Source: Dryococelus australis
Taxonomy: Eukaryota; Arthropoda; Insecta; Phasmatodea; Phasmatidae
Direction of reading: 5' to 3'
DNA length: 64,000 bases
Assembly: GCA_029891345.1 (NCBI GenBank)
Contig: CM057009.1
Span: 208,252,709-208,316,708, forward strand
Part shown: positions 49,660 to 61,224 of the stretch, in pieces
Layout: each line of letters begins with the position of its first letter
Position numbering within the stretch: position 1 is the first letter of the stretch
Translations under genes and position numbers: made by a program
Notes under the pieces: model-generated
What the model was told of the DNA's origin: nothing
Seen by the model: the letters and a program-made list of their open reading frames with translations, nothing else
Databases searched by the model: none

Positions 49660-50057
49660 AAGAACGTCATAGTAAAAAGGTGCGATAGTGCTGGGTGAGA
49701 GATTGGATCATGAAACGGGAAAGTGCTGGTGTATGTAGTAAATTACTGAAATAAACTAAGTTCGAAGATGCAACACAGTATAGAAATTTCACAAGAATAG
49801 TCCGGAAGACCTGGAATATATACTACTGAAATTTAGATTAAAGGTTAAAGCAGGACACTGTCATGAGGAAAGTGATTACTGCGAAAGATCAATCCCAAGC
49901 CACACTGATGTTTCTAGCATCAGGTAGGCTTATTTGTTAATACGATAATATAATATTTTGAATGTACATTGATATGTTTAAGACCAACAATGGTTGTTAA
50001 TGAACATAATTTCAGGAGACACATTTAGCAGTCTACAGTACTTGTTCTGCATCCAGA
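49660..50057 (+). pseudogene. Harbinger transposase, 5' part with intron
   Basis: Similarity starts with a basic WVRDWI..RESAGV block and continues EDATQYRNFTRI, then VITAKDQSQATLMFLAS. There the coding text is interrupted at CAG|GTAGGC (49923/49924) and resumes after TTTCAG (50015) with GDTFSSLQYLFCI. This is a 92 bp intron (49924-50015) between well-matched halves of the conserved family segment LASGDSY.SL.YLF. One stop lies in the first exon. The similarity ends where the Gypsy LTR begins (about 50058). Confidence 0.75.
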
Positions 50058-50543
50058 TCTAGGTACTGAATTATCGTTTGATTAACACAATGTAAACTCT
50101 ATGCAATACTTTTATTTGATCACTAATTTGATTACTGATGCCTCTCAAAGGAGTCCCTATCACTAGCCTTAAGTGAGCTGATCACGCTAGTGACTATAAA
50201 TACCACCTTAAGGGTCCTCTCAGCCTAGAGCTGCACCGTAGCATATAAGTCGTCTGACCACTGTGTATTATATTGAATGGGCAGTAGCTCCTCTAATCCC
50301 AGTTCTCGATGGCGGATGTCATGCAGTCTTCAGTGGTCTTGCCCTTGGATCGCAGCCCTCAGCTGTTCTGTGCCACGGAACCTCCGTCGGGTGGCGGCAG
50401 CCTCAGGAGCTCGTCGTTTGTGACAGCTCAAAAGGGGGGGGGGGGGGGCTGCCTGCCTCTTATATATGCGTGGTGTTTAGTAAACTACCTTTCTGCCTTT
50501 TTCCTGGAGTGTCTTAGAATATGGGGCGGCTGTGTCCACTACA
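50058..50543 (-). repeat. 3' LTR of Gypsy element D, truncated
   Basis: 486 bp closely matching the outer half of the right LTR (58499-58984), including TTGATTAACACAATG, TCTCGATGGCGGATGTCATG and GATCGCAGCCCTCAGCTGTT. On the minus strand it starts TGTAGTGGACACAG and is preceded by a polypurine tract, GGAAAAAAGGGGATAC (50544-50559). The distal ~465 bp present in the right LTR are missing, so a deletion removed the LTR end and some Harbinger sequence at this junction. A G15-type tract lies near 50431-50447. Confidence 0.85.
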
Positions 50544-50559
50544 GTATCCCCTTTTTCCA

Positions 50560-53150
50560 AAAAAGCAGCTGTCCCAGCTGCTACAGACTGATATTGGAGT
50601 GAAGTCGGGCTGAACTATCCACAGTGGTGGATTTGGGTTTGAGGTCGATGTGGCAAGCAAGGAGCCCTCGCTTTCTCCGTGGCAGTCGCAGTGGTTATAA
50701 GAGACTTCTACATCAAAGAGAAAATGTTTTATCGACACTAGGGTGTAAACCTATGCCGGAGAATCCGTTACCCTTATCAAACTGGTACTGAATTGTGAAT
50801 TTATACAATATTTAAAATTTGCTTGCATTAATTATAAGAATTAATTATACAACATTATGTTAAATTTATTGATTGCTGGTTAGTTAACAGTAGTAGTTTT
50901 ACGTGAATGCCTGCTTGTTTGTTTTTAGGCGTGCTATAACTTATATGATTAAGGCGTATGATAGCCTGTCAGTTAGCTGAGAATTACATTAACAATAATA
51001 ATATATAATACTAATAGGCCTATTATCTCGTTCTACATGTCGTTGGTTCGTGTTACCACAGGATAGGTAAGGAATTGTGTGCAACATCATATTTATATTT
51101 TAAGTTATTATGCAAAAGAAATTAAATTATAAAAGTTACTTTTCCCCTAGGTGTTGAACACAGGTTTAAGGGAGGGCAGGATTTTTGTGCATGTGTGGTT
51201 TTACACTCTGCAATGATATGCTGTATATAATGCATTTACACTTTCATTTACTATTAATTTTTGTTACCATGTAATTTTGGTGTACCTATTTTATTATATA
51301 CATCTGCAAAACTTTATTATTATTTTTGTTTGAATAATAAGTTCTTGTCTTCTCTTTTTTGTTTAAGCACTTACTTATTCACACTGTGTATCCGTACGTT
51401 CATGCTGAAGCTAATTGTTACCTTACATTGCTGTTCCCTTAAACTGGGTCTTAGTTAATAATATTTACATTCTATAATAATACAATTCTTGAATTTGTAT
51501 TTGCTTTACTTAATACTATTGGATCTACCGCTATCTCTATTACATTACTTAAGTATCGTGCTCTATATATGTGCCTACAACTAGAACAGAGTTCCTAATC
51601 CTTTTTGCACATTTATTTACAAGGGAAATAAACTTTTACCTGTTGTATGGACTGTTATCTTTGTTTACGGTCTTAAATTTTACTTCATTATCATTTGAAC
51701 TTATAACATTACTAATGACATAAGGTACTATTTACTCAAGTAATTCCAGTGATAATTTTTGTTTGTATCACTTATCTCTTTTTCATGTTGCTTCGTTTAC
51801 TCTGATAAGTAAAAGTGACATCTTTGGTTCATTTATATAGATATGCCCAGCATTAAAATTAACACTACGGTAAAAATACTGACGCTGATATAATTGTATG
51901 GCTCTTGGTCTAAATTATAAAATAATTTACCTGCTGGCATGGAGAGTCCATAATATTGTCGTCTAGCACTGGCTGGGTAGTATGCTTTATCTGCCAGTGG
52001 TTGTCAATTGCTGAACTTATATTATGAAAGTGAATTCCTGCTGTCATGGCTAATTGGTCTAGCTCAAACGAATTCTGCTTTAACAAGTGAATTGGTATTA
52101 CTGTGTGTTCAAGTGGAAGTTGTGGTGTCCTGACATCACACAAGTGTGTTGCTTCTATTAATATTAACTTATTCGCTACTAACTGGCATCCGAAAGGGAT
52201 GTGCAACTAAATATTGCCTAGTTTACGATCTGCCACTTTTTTATTGAGAGAACCATTAATGCAGACTAATTGAAGCCCTTCTGGCGGGTTTGTCAAGATA
52301 TACTGGTGTGTTAGCAACTGTTTGATTGAAAAACTACTGTCAGACGTGCAGTGAATTTGCAAGTATTGAATAATGTGGTGACATTATTTAAGGTAATGGC
52401 TTCCTTTATACAGTCATACTTACGACCTGTCACTGTTTCTTTAGGTATGTAAAATATATTTGCCTTAATTTCTGGAGAATTGTGGATCTCTTTAATGTGA
52501 TCATTATTTTTGTCAATAGCAATTAACGAGTAATGGATTTCGATAGTACATGATTGATTAAGAAATCTGTATGGTACCCGTATTATTTTCTAAATATTCC
52601 ATGCAGATTGAGCCCTTTTAATTGGTACTTGAAATTTTATGATCATTTTACTATCTGAAAAGGAGCACTCGGTTAGTTAATTGCTATATTATTTCATAAT
52701 CTCACTTCTAGGAATGCTTAACTCTAAATTAGTTTTCTGAAATTCCTGGTTCAATTTTTCTAAGATCACTGCTTAGTTGTTACTTGTTTACTGCTAGTAA
52801 GGGTAATTTATTCTGCTGACAAATTTGAATACAGCTATTAATTTGCTCTTCAATTCTATATTGTTAATCATGTGCAGAAGTGTGGTCATTAACATGTTTT
52901 TTTGAGCTTCTATACTGTCCATCTTACTTACCGCTATGTTTTATTCATGTATACTGCGATAAATCACATTTATTGCTAGTGTTTTACCTTAGATTCTACT
53001 TATGTTTTTATCTTAGTAACTGTGTGAATACGTTTAACATTTTGCTTGATTTTGAATCCTGTTTCATACATGCAATGTGTGAATATTCATAGGAAGAAAG
53101 AAAGTGAGATTTTAGGAATTTACGAAAGTACAACATAAAACATATTTACA
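50560..53150 (-). pseudogene. Gypsy element D: region between pol and 3' LTR, envelope-like remnant possible
   Basis: About 2.6 kb of minus-strand coding debris between pol and the polypurine tract. This is where env-carrying (errantivirus-like) Gypsy elements place ORF3. The clearest frame, 52206-51910 (98 codons), has a Cys-containing block (PFGCQLVANKL) followed by a leucine-rich helical part that loosely recalls the ectodomain of insect retroviral Env/F-type proteins. Upstream similarity is broken by many stops. No signal peptide, furin site or transmembrane anchor could be placed. It could equally be unrelated sequence. No integrase was recognised here. Inactive. Confidence 0.3.
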
Positions 53151-53590
53151 CTATCTTCTTAAAAAAAAATTTTTTTGTTTGCTGGCGTTGTCCGTCTGCG
53201 TCCGTAAATTGGCGGCTGCTAACAAGGTCACAACGCTGCCTTGATGCCTCCTAGCTTCGTGATTCGTGACCTTGGCTGGTGACGTAGCTGCGTTGTCATG
53301 CGCTCCATTCCCGCGCCCCATGCGCAGTGTGACCAACGGTGACTCCACTAGTTGGTACGACTGTCGCAGCGAGAGTAGGAGTTTGCCCCGCCGTGTTGGC
53401 ACACCTGGCTGGTGCCAGAGCCAGATGGCGTCGACTCGTTCTGCTGTGTGTATCACTGTCTGAGCTACAATGTGCTGCACTGTTCCATCCACATGCCGTG
53501 CTTGCAGTCCCACTGCACTGCGGCTTGCCTGGCCCTGGGCTGGCATGCTAAGTGGCGGTGAATTGCTGTCTGTGCACCAGTCACATGTAC
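53151..53590. other. GC/CpG-rich island inside Gypsy element D
   Basis: A sharply bounded, GC-rich segment in otherwise AT-rich DNA. On the minus strand it is open for about 145 codons in frame with the OTU-like domain. The translation (Ala/Arg/Thr/His-rich) has no recognisable fold, and overlapping frames on the + strand are also open, so openness may follow from base composition. It may be untranslated, captured or regulatory sequence. Confidence 0.4.
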
Positions 53591-54150
53591 AGTCCACAAT
53601 TCTATAACACATTTTTGTCGGATCTGCATGCGCCAATGCTCTTAATTGATTAGAAAGGGATTTATTAGCTGATTTTAATTTTTGTGTATGTGGATCACTT
53701 TCATATTCTCCTTGAAATGGTGATGCGTTAATGTCGACTATGCATAGATGTAGGGCTGTGTCGTCATCTGTTTTGATATATTCCTGTTCGTGATTATAAA
53801 CAGGCAAATAGTATAACGTTTCGCCATTCTTAATAATGAGAATTTGACAATTTATCAGTGGGTCTAATGTAGTTGATGTCACTTTGTTATCACTGCCTTG
53901 GGTAATAATTTCTACTTGTACTTGGAATACTTGGGAAATAATTTTAGTAATTGCTTTTGCTGGAATATACTCTCCATTCAAAATACTCTTACTTACTATC
54001 AATTTGTTTTTCAATTTCATTTCTAGCTTAATATAATTTTTGATGTCATCCCAATTATGTAATGTGTTTGGAAATTATTTTCTGAATTTCACCTTCTTTG
54101 TCAGTATTCTGAAAGATTGTTTGTGCCAGTGCCTTATATAGTGAATTAAA
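53591..54150 (-). pseudogene. Gypsy element D: OTU-protease-like domain after RNase H
   Basis: Directly after the RNase H frame. The N-terminal block reads NSLYKALAQ where OTU cysteine proteases have N-C-L-[FY]-[RK]-A-L, so the nucleophile Cys position is Ser. It is followed by a helix, a W-x-x-[IF]-x-x-Y block, then GEYIPAKAITKIISQVFQVQ with VEII (family: G-E-W-x-x-x-x-E-[IL]-Q-A-[IL]-x...V-x-[IV]), and a final strand NGETLYYLPVY (family: ...H-Y). A frameshift near 54058 separates the first block from the 54020-53151 frame. The catalytic Cys and His positions both appear lost. Established: OTU proteins are mostly deubiquitinases and occur in some viruses and retroelements. Inferred: this element's ancestor carried one. 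An undetected alternative fold is possible. Confidence 0.45.
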
Positions 54151-55740
54151 TGTTAGATTCCTTTTTAACTGGATATTTGGTGTTGTTAACTTCGACCTTG
54201 TGTATGTTAGCTTGTGTTTGTTTTGGTATGCGGCTTAATGCATCAGGCAATGTGTTCAATTTACCCTTCACTATATGTAGTTCGAAGTTGTATTCAGATA
54301 TCCCTATCGCCGTTTTCTGAATTTGAACGTTATGTTCCGCCATAGTTGTTAGATATTGGAGGTTCGCATGGTCTGTCTCTACGATAAAACTGCATCCGTA
54401 CAAATATTGGCGAAAGTAATTGCAAAAATACCTTATCGATAATAGCTCTCACTCGGTCGTGCTCCAATGTTTTTGATTCTTGGCTAACTTTTTTGATGCA
54501 AACGCGATTTTTGCTCTTTTGTTTCGTAATATGGTCTTCCTGAAGTAAGACTGATCCTATGGCTTCCTGACTAGTGTCGCACTCAAGAATAATCTGTTTG
54601 TCTTTGTCGAATCTTTGTAAGATTGGTGCTGTGCTTATCGTTTTCTTTAACTGTAAAAATGCCTTTTGTTCTAATTCTCCCCACTTATATACGGCGTTAT
54701 TTTTTGTCAACTCTATCGGAGGTTGCACCATCTTGCCATAATTAAAGATATATCGGCGTGGATATGATGTCATACCTAAAAATGTTCTCAGCTGTTTAAT
54801 ATTTTCTGGCGGTGCCATGTTTTCTATAGCTTGCACTTTTTCTGGGTCCGTGGATATGTCATTGGGTGTTATATGTCCTAGCTCTTTAATTTGCTGCTCA
54901 GCAAATGTACTTTTTTTTTTAATTTATTAGTACGTTAAATAGACATAGCCTCTGAAAAACTTTTTCTATTGCCAAATTCTCTTGAAATGTATTACCTATA
55001 ATAAAGATGTTGTGTATATAAGCTACATCTGTTGTCCAGCAGAGAGGTCCTAATAAATTATTTATAAACATTTGGAAGTATTGCAGACTTGTTGCTAACC
55101 CCATTGGGAGACGCTTATACTGGAACGGTCCAATTTCGTCAATGGAAAATAATAACTTATACCTATCTTGTCTCCTAATTGGAATTGAATAGAACCCTGA
55201 ATACAGATCTATGCTGGTTACATATTGTGAGTGCTGAAGCGTATTTAATATATCCTCTGTCCTCGGCAGTGGATGTTGGACCTTTGTTAAATACTGATTC
55301 AGTTTCCTGAAGTTAAAAATCTCAGACCACCATGCTTCTTAGTTATCACTAAGCTCGTTGCACAAAATGGAGAGTCAGCTGTTTCAATAATTCTGACTTT
55401 CTGCATGTCCTGAATTTGCTGTAAAAGCTGTTCCCGCACCTTAGGGCTAATGTGATATGGTCATGTTACGATTGGCTTATCTGTGTTTAATTCTACTTTA
55501 AGTTGAAAATGTTTTCCTCAGTCAACTCTAAAATGCTATTGGCAAACCTGTCTTTATAGTTTCTTATAAGGTCTCATATTGCCTGAGTTTGATTATGAGG
55601 GTATGTGTGTCCTGAAATGCATAAGTTAATTTTTGTTTTGAACTGCGGTGTTTCTAGATTCTCTGTTGCGTCGGTGAGTGTAAAGTTTTCTCTGAGTGGT
55701 TGTAATGTTTGTTTGGTTATTATCGTGCTCACCACGCAAC
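54151..55740 (-). pseudogene. Gypsy element D: reverse transcriptase and RNase H
   Basis: RT fingers and palm are readable with stops from 55560 to 54919. The catalytic box in frame 55104-54919 reads YIHN where Y-[IV]-D-D is expected, so both aspartates are lost, and MGLATSLQYFQMFIN matches the preceding palm motif. Frame 54836-54330 contains the thumb/connection and RNase H start (FLGMTSYPRRYI, AFLQLKKTI, ECDTSQEAIGSVLLQEDH). Frame 54403-54146 contains the RNase H end (FIVETDHANLQYL, GKLNTLPDALSRIP). Clearly inactive. Antisense to TBCD but in the opposite orientation to the Harbinger gene it interrupts. Confidence 0.85.
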
Positions 55741-57606
55741 TGCGGGAACACCCCGTGTCAAGAAGTGTGTAATATTCCCGTCCGCATATTTAAACAATAA
55801 CACGCTGTGTGGAAGTCTGCATGGCTGCTTGCTTACAGTGAACCTCATGTTGTCCTTGTTGCTGCTTACTCTTCCTACTTGTGGGCACAGGCTGGCTTAG
55901 TTTGTTTAACCTCACTTTATCATCATTATCCGCCTGGCTACCCGTGTTGTCACAATATGAAACTCCGCTTGCATTGTCTATATTCGCTTCCTTGAGTACA
56001 TAAATTTTGGTTTGCACGAGCCCGAATTTGCTTTTGAAGAGGCGGAAGTGATTGCCGATGTTTAAGTTTAGCCGCGGAAATAATGAACAATGCCAGGCTT
56101 TATGTCCTACATAGCAGCATAGAGTGCAAATACTTTGGGCCAATCTTCGTGGACCTGTAAACATTTTGTGTTTTTCCATATGCCGTGAATTGGCAACATC
56201 GCTTTCTTTCGTTCGTGCTGGTGGCGATTTGGCAATGGTGCAATTTTGTTTCTGGGTCGTTGGGTGCGGTGTTTGTTTTACGTTCCTAGTCGTGCTCGGC
56301 GTGCACTGTTTTGTTTTGTCCGCAATTCTGTTTTTCCTGTATTTGCTCCTGGCGTGAATTGAATTATTGACTTATCTTTCTTTACTACTGGACGTTTGTA
56401 AACATGTCCTTGGTCAGTTATTTCCTTGTTTTTATGCAAGGTTGATTCCGCGCTCTTTGAGTTAAACCTAGCGATTTCTGCATAACTTCTGCTCGGTACA
56501 ACTTTATAAAAACTTGTTTGGCAAGCGCCTGAAACTCTTGTGTTTTACTTCAACAGGGGAGGCACGTCTTTCCCCTTTATTTAAAATTTTTTTGAATACC
56601 TGGTGTTGTTCTCTTGTGACCTGGTATAATTACGCCCGTTCGTATCTTTCTGTCTGTATGAACTCTTGTCACGTATTGTTTTGCTATTATAATTATTTCT
56701 TTTGTCACGGCTCTGCCACTGATTGAAATTTTGACTGTCCCTGTTTGACTGAAATGTGTTTCCTTGATGATGTGCTGTATGTGAGCATTCTTTAATTATA
56801 ACTATCGGCTAAGTGCCTTTGCGTGTATTCTGGTACGTGTGAAAATCACGTTGTAATTGGTTTGCTCTGTGGTCATAACTATGTCTAGGTGGCCCTGCAT
56901 AACGTGGTGGCTTCCTGTATGACCTTGTGTCACTGTAATTTTTTCTCTCGTTACTTGTATTTGGTTTTTGTTGTGCCTGAACCGTTAGTTTTGCGATTTC
57001 CTGTTTTAAATTTTTGATTTCTGTGTAGAATTTTTCCGTGTCTGTGTTCTGTGGTGTGTGTACAAGTGTCTCATTATAATGGTACATTCCAATTTCAACC
57101 CGTTTTAAGTTTTCCATCAACTGTTCGTACATCTCGTTACGAAGCCCGACAATCTTGTCCGCCATTGACTGTAATAACAACTTCCACAAAATATCTAAAT
57201 ATTCGTTGTGTGTTACCTGTGGGTTGTATTTGAGACAATAATATTTCATGGTCTCAACATGTTGTTGTGTACTTTCTGCTCATTTCAGTCGTTTGGTGTA
57301 CAGCAAGTGTTTAAATTTTTCTGTCTGTTCTGATGTGATAAAAATTGTTTTTATTCTACCCTCGATCAATGGCCACGTGACATCGCCTGGATTGGTTGCT
57401 AATAAGTTCTCAAGTACATGTTTGGCGGTGTTTTTCAATTGGAATTTTATTCTACAGCATTTCTCCGCATCATTCCATGCATTGATTTCAGCTACGGTCT
57501 GAAAGTTCTCTAGGAATTCCTGAACATTTTCGCCTTTCTCGCCTGAAAATATTGACAGTTTTTCCTGCTGGTTCACTACTATTTGAAGTGGGTTTTGTTC
57601 TGCCAT
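55741..57606 (-). pseudogene. Gypsy element D: gag and protease active site
   Basis: Frame 57606-57280 starts MAEQNPLQIVVNQQEKLSIF and, like Gag capsids, has FLENFQTVAEINAW and FQLKNTAKHVL. Frame 57249-56809 continues with a helical part and an Arg/Asn/Tyr-rich tail. Frame 56179-55790 contains a zinc knuckle (CTLCCYVGHKAWHC). The retropepsin motif LLDTGCSRS is readable just below (about 55745-55766). Frames are separated by shifts and stops. Confidence 0.75.
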
Positions 57607-58032
57607 TGTGACTAGTGTGTTTGGATGTTATGTACTTGCACTGTTTGTGCAATCGTGTATGTTTGTGTATGTGTGGTGTATCTGTAGTGACAGAAATAAT
57701 TCTTTAGGTTTTAAGTACCCTGACTGTAATTCGGTGTTGTGTGTACCAATGATTTGCCTACATGTTGTTCAGGACTTGTGTTGAAGGAATAATCTAAACT
57801 TTGATACTTTCTCTAAGCTGGAGACATTAGGCGATTACCAATGGAATCCAAAGATCCCCACATGCATTAATTCTAGCTTCAAGTAAATACATTACTACTA
57901 AAAGAAGGTGCAGACCAACGGTCGCTGGTTGACGTATGAATTGCGGTGCTTGCAAGGTTGCGCTGCCGACATGATGTAGAATGTGCTGACAGCTATGCGG
58001 ACTGAATGAAACTGCTGGTGCGCACTTCCATA
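57607..58032 (-). other. Gypsy element D: leader with primer-binding site candidate
   Basis: Between the 5' LTR and gag. Two bases after the LTR end the minus strand reads TGGAAGTGCGCACCAG, beginning with the TGG expected of a tRNA primer-binding site. The primer tRNA was not identified. Confidence 0.5.
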
Positions 58033-58984
58033 TGTTACGTTGCCCTGCATAATTCACGAACTTAACAACTTGATTACCACTATTAATTTAACACTGCACA
58101 GTTATTCTATTCTTATTGCAAGTTAAAACAACAAGATTCCTAATTCGCAATTTCACAGCTACTCGCTCTGACCACTGCTAGGTACACTGCTAATTTTTAA
58201 TCACTCACAAAAGAGGTGTTAGCTGTTGCACCTCTACCAGTATTCTGCTTTAGAAGTCAGGCTAATATAATTAATATACTGAAGTACCACAGAATGCTTA
58301 TAGGTGACTCCTCCATATAATACTTCCTCTTCAGAGCTATGCTCACTTCTATACTTGCACATATACTCTGACTCTCAATACACATAATAATTCACTCTAG
58401 GATGGTAACGTGGCGGTAGCAATTACTCCTATACAATTGAGGTAGGTGACACAAGTTTTTATAAAACACTACAGATTTATTCACTGAATTATACACAATC
58501 TAGATACTGAATCATCATTTGATTAACACAATGTTAACTCTACACAATACTTTAATTTGATCACTAATTTTATTACTGGTTCCTCTCAAATGAGTCCCTA
58601 GCTATAAGTGAGCTGATCGCGCTAATGACTATAAGTACCACCTTAAGGATCCTCTCAGCCTAAACCTGTACCATAGCATACGAGTCGTCTTGCCACTGTG
58701 TATTATGTTGAACGGGCAGAAGCTCCTCTAGCCCCAGTTCTCGATGGCGGATGTCATGCAATCTTCAGTGATTTTGCTCCTGGATCGCAGCCCTCAGCTG
58801 TTCTGTGCCACGGAACCTCCATCGGGCGACAGCAGCCTTGGCAGCTCATCATTGGTGAGGTTGACAAAGGGGTGGGGGCGGCGCCCTGCCTGCCTGCCTC
58901 GTATATATGCATGGTGTTTAGTAAATTACCTGGCCGCCTGTTTACTGGAGTGTCTCAGAATGCAGGGTGGCTGTGTCCACTACA
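58033..58984 (-). repeat. 5' LTR of Gypsy element D (952 bp)
   Basis: On the + strand it runs from TGTTACGTTGCCC to GTGTCCACTACA; on the minus strand it starts TGTAGTGG and ends GGGCAACGTAACA. Its outer half duplicates 50058-50543, including paired open frames on the + strand that are mere reflections of the duplicated LTR. TATATA near 58902-58908 may be the core promoter. Terminal bases resemble those of the solo LTR at 33812. Confidence 0.85.
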
Positions 58985-59253
58985 GTTTGTACTTCTGTCA
59001 TTAGATTACTAGGTATTTGACACCCTTGTATGTAACTCATGGCCAATAGGAGGCTTGTCATACTTCAATGAGCATTTTATGTGCAGACCAGTCGGAGATA
59101 GCTTATCATTGTTGAGACAGCCAATGTACAAGTGATGCTGAATAGTGTGTATGGTGTAGAAATTAATCCATAAGTTTACCCTGTAATAATATGGATTTTG
59201 CATGTGTGTATTTATTGCTCTAACATCCTCTGTAGCAATTTATATTTTCCCAG

Positions 59254-59950
59254 TTTCCACAAGCGGCAGAGGGTTGGACCGCCATCTCAGACATGTAGGA
59301 GAATATATGGAATTTCCCTCATTGTCTTGGCTGGTTGGATGAAAAGCACATTGTTATACAAGCTTCCGAAGACAGTGGAAGCTACTTTAATTATACGGGC
59401 ACATATAGCATTGTGTTACTGGCAGTTGTAGACTCTCTCTACAGATTTACTTACCTAGATGTTGGATGCAATGGTCGTGTGTGTGATGGAGTATTTGGAC
59501 GTTCAACTATTTCCAATGCACTGAAATTTGATCCTTTTACCACCACCAAAATGTTTGCCATAAAGACAAATGGAAATTTTTAATTTTTTTGTAGCAGATG
59601 ATGCCTTTGCATTGTTAAGGTACACAATGAAACTCTTTCTTTTAGAGAGTTATCCTTCAGCGAATGGGTCTTCAACTATAGTATTTCATGAGAATGGCGC
59701 ATAGTGGAAAATACCTTCGGCATCTTAGCCAACAAGTTCTGTGTCCTTTCACAACTCATGTTATTGTGACCAAATAAAGTATAGTAGATGGCCCTTGCTG
59801 TGTGTACTCTCCACAACTTCCTAGTATCATGCAGGGGACAGAGGTATATCTATTTTGGGTCTGTGGACACTGAAGACACTGATGGCACTTTTATTCCAGG
59901 CGAATGGTGTCAAGATTGAATTTCCGACTTATTGTGGCATTCATTGTAAC
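59254..59950 (+). pseudogene. Harbinger transposase, 3' part (DDE catalytic region)
   Basis: After an acceptor TTTTCCCAG (ending 59253) the text reads PQAAEGWTAIS, ENIWNFPHCLGWLDEKHIVI (first Asp region, family L-G-A-[IL]-D-G-K-H), SGSYFNYTGTYSIVLLAVVD, and YRFTYLDVGCNGRVCDGVFG (second Asp region). Frame 59335-59583 covers most of it. After a stop and shifts, 59680-59830 shows EWRIVENTFGILANKF (third catalytic residue, Glu) and ALAVCTLHNFL. The family architecture (DDE_Tnp_4) is intact in order but broken by stops. The 58985-59253 stretch holds an intron or decayed exon. Confidence 0.85.
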
Positions 59951-60827
59951 AAAAAGATCTTGGGAGTATGTTTAGACAGAGTGACATCAGAAAATGATTG
60001 TAGGAGCATGTTATGTCACTATAGGGAGAAGTCAATTGGCAGTATAAAAGAATTTAAATGTTTCACATTCAGTGTGCCAACTTGGAAAATATCATGTCTT
60101 TTTTGTTAGTGTTGAGCTAATTTTTTGTTATAATTTCTTTAAATTTTTCATAGAAGACATTCTACTTTCATATTTCAATGTTTGTGGAATCACAACTATA
60201 TTTTGTTTTAACACACCTGTGTTTAATATGGAAATGGAAATAATTATTTATTGACTGTTCATTTCACTTACAGTTAGGTTGGAGGTAGAATTATTTGCAA
60301 TTAAATTGGGTGTCACGACATGAGAGCATTGAAGTATGGCCATGTTGTGTGCATGGGTATATCGTTTCCTCCGCTGCCGGATTTCCCTTTCTTCGGTTGT
60401 GTTGAACATTGTTGCTATCTCAAACAAAGCTGTCTGCTTTGTGTCTCGGTTACAGTATTCTGTTGTCATTAAGTCTCACAACACTGGCCTCTCTTCATAC
60501 ATGGCTATTAGTTGCACAACTTCATTATTTGGCACTTTTGTGTACTTGCAGCCATCGTTTGAAGTTTCCAAAAGAATTACTAGTAGTTGCGAGTACTCTC
60601 AACTGCTCTGTCCTTGTTCCATACAGTTGCCAATAGTTGAGAGTAACTCCCCAAGAGTGCAGGCAACGCATATCTATGATAGATTTCAACTCTCAGACAG
60701 CTGCTGTCTGAGAGCTGGCCCGACTCGTGGAGAGTAAATAGAGGTACACTTTCCATGTGGTGTCCACACTGTGAGCTGATCTCGAGAGTACTCTCGAGAG
60801 TAAAATACTTTCACGTGGACACCCACC
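59951..60827. other. Harbinger 3' region
   Basis: From the transposase end to the right TIR. Open frames at 60336-60737 (+) and 60469-60248 (-) have no motif. The second partner gene (Myb/SANT-like) found in many Harbinger elements was not recognised. A palindromic CTCGAGAGTACTCTCGAG precedes the TIR. Confidence 0.5.
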
Positions 60828-60831
60828 TTTA

Positions 60832-61224
60832 GGTTATTCATATTAACATTACATTTCATTTGGTACAGAAATAAAGTTTTACACCATATAATTTTCAAAT
60901 AAACCAATTTATTGTATACAGTGTTTGGTGTATTTTGGTCACATGTCTGCCATATTGACTATTACTGTGCGACAAAATCAAGTGTAGCCCCATGTGGAGG
61001 TTGTGAGAGTGATGGTGTTCCTCGTGAAGTGCGGGAGGGGTATCAGTAGACAGGCGGGAAGGCTCATCCCGTACACTTTATTCAAAATGCAAGAGACAGC
61101 CAGTATCAGCCGGGAAAGACGCTGGTTTACTTTAAGACAAAAGTACAGTATATACATTATTGTCGAATACAATATATAGGAACAATTTTATTTCTTGATT
61201 AATAACCGTTATTATGAAACATTA
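60832..61224. other. Intronic DNA, no gene recognised
   Basis: Sequence between the Harbinger right end and the Tc1/mariner-like relic. No terminal repeat of the latter could be placed. Confidence 0.4.

Larger units (their letters stand above)
49341..60827 (+). mobile_element. PIF/Harbinger transposon split by a nested Gypsy element
   Basis: The left terminus, GGTGGGTGTTCACATGAGAG (49341), and the inverted right terminus, GGTGGGTGTCCACGTGAAAG (read in from 60827), agree over about 36 bp with a few mismatches and continue into ACTCTCGAGA on both sides. TTTA abuts both ends (49337-49340 and 60828-60831), consistent with a short target duplication. The transposase gene runs left to right in two pieces, 49660-50057 and 59254-59950. 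The interval between 50058 and 58984 is a Gypsy element in opposite orientation. Without the insert the transposon would be about 2.6 kb. Extra copies of CTCTCGAGAG occur next to the right end. Confidence 0.85.

Noticed and set aside
50263..50602. Pair of similar + strand proteins at 50263-50602 and 58698-59012, as if a duplicated gene
   Set aside because: The similarity is that of the two LTRs of Gypsy D; the frames are incidental.
60336..60737. 133-codon + strand frame in the Harbinger 3' region as a possible second Harbinger gene
   Set aside because: No Myb/SANT motif and no relation to the transposase frame; probably chance.
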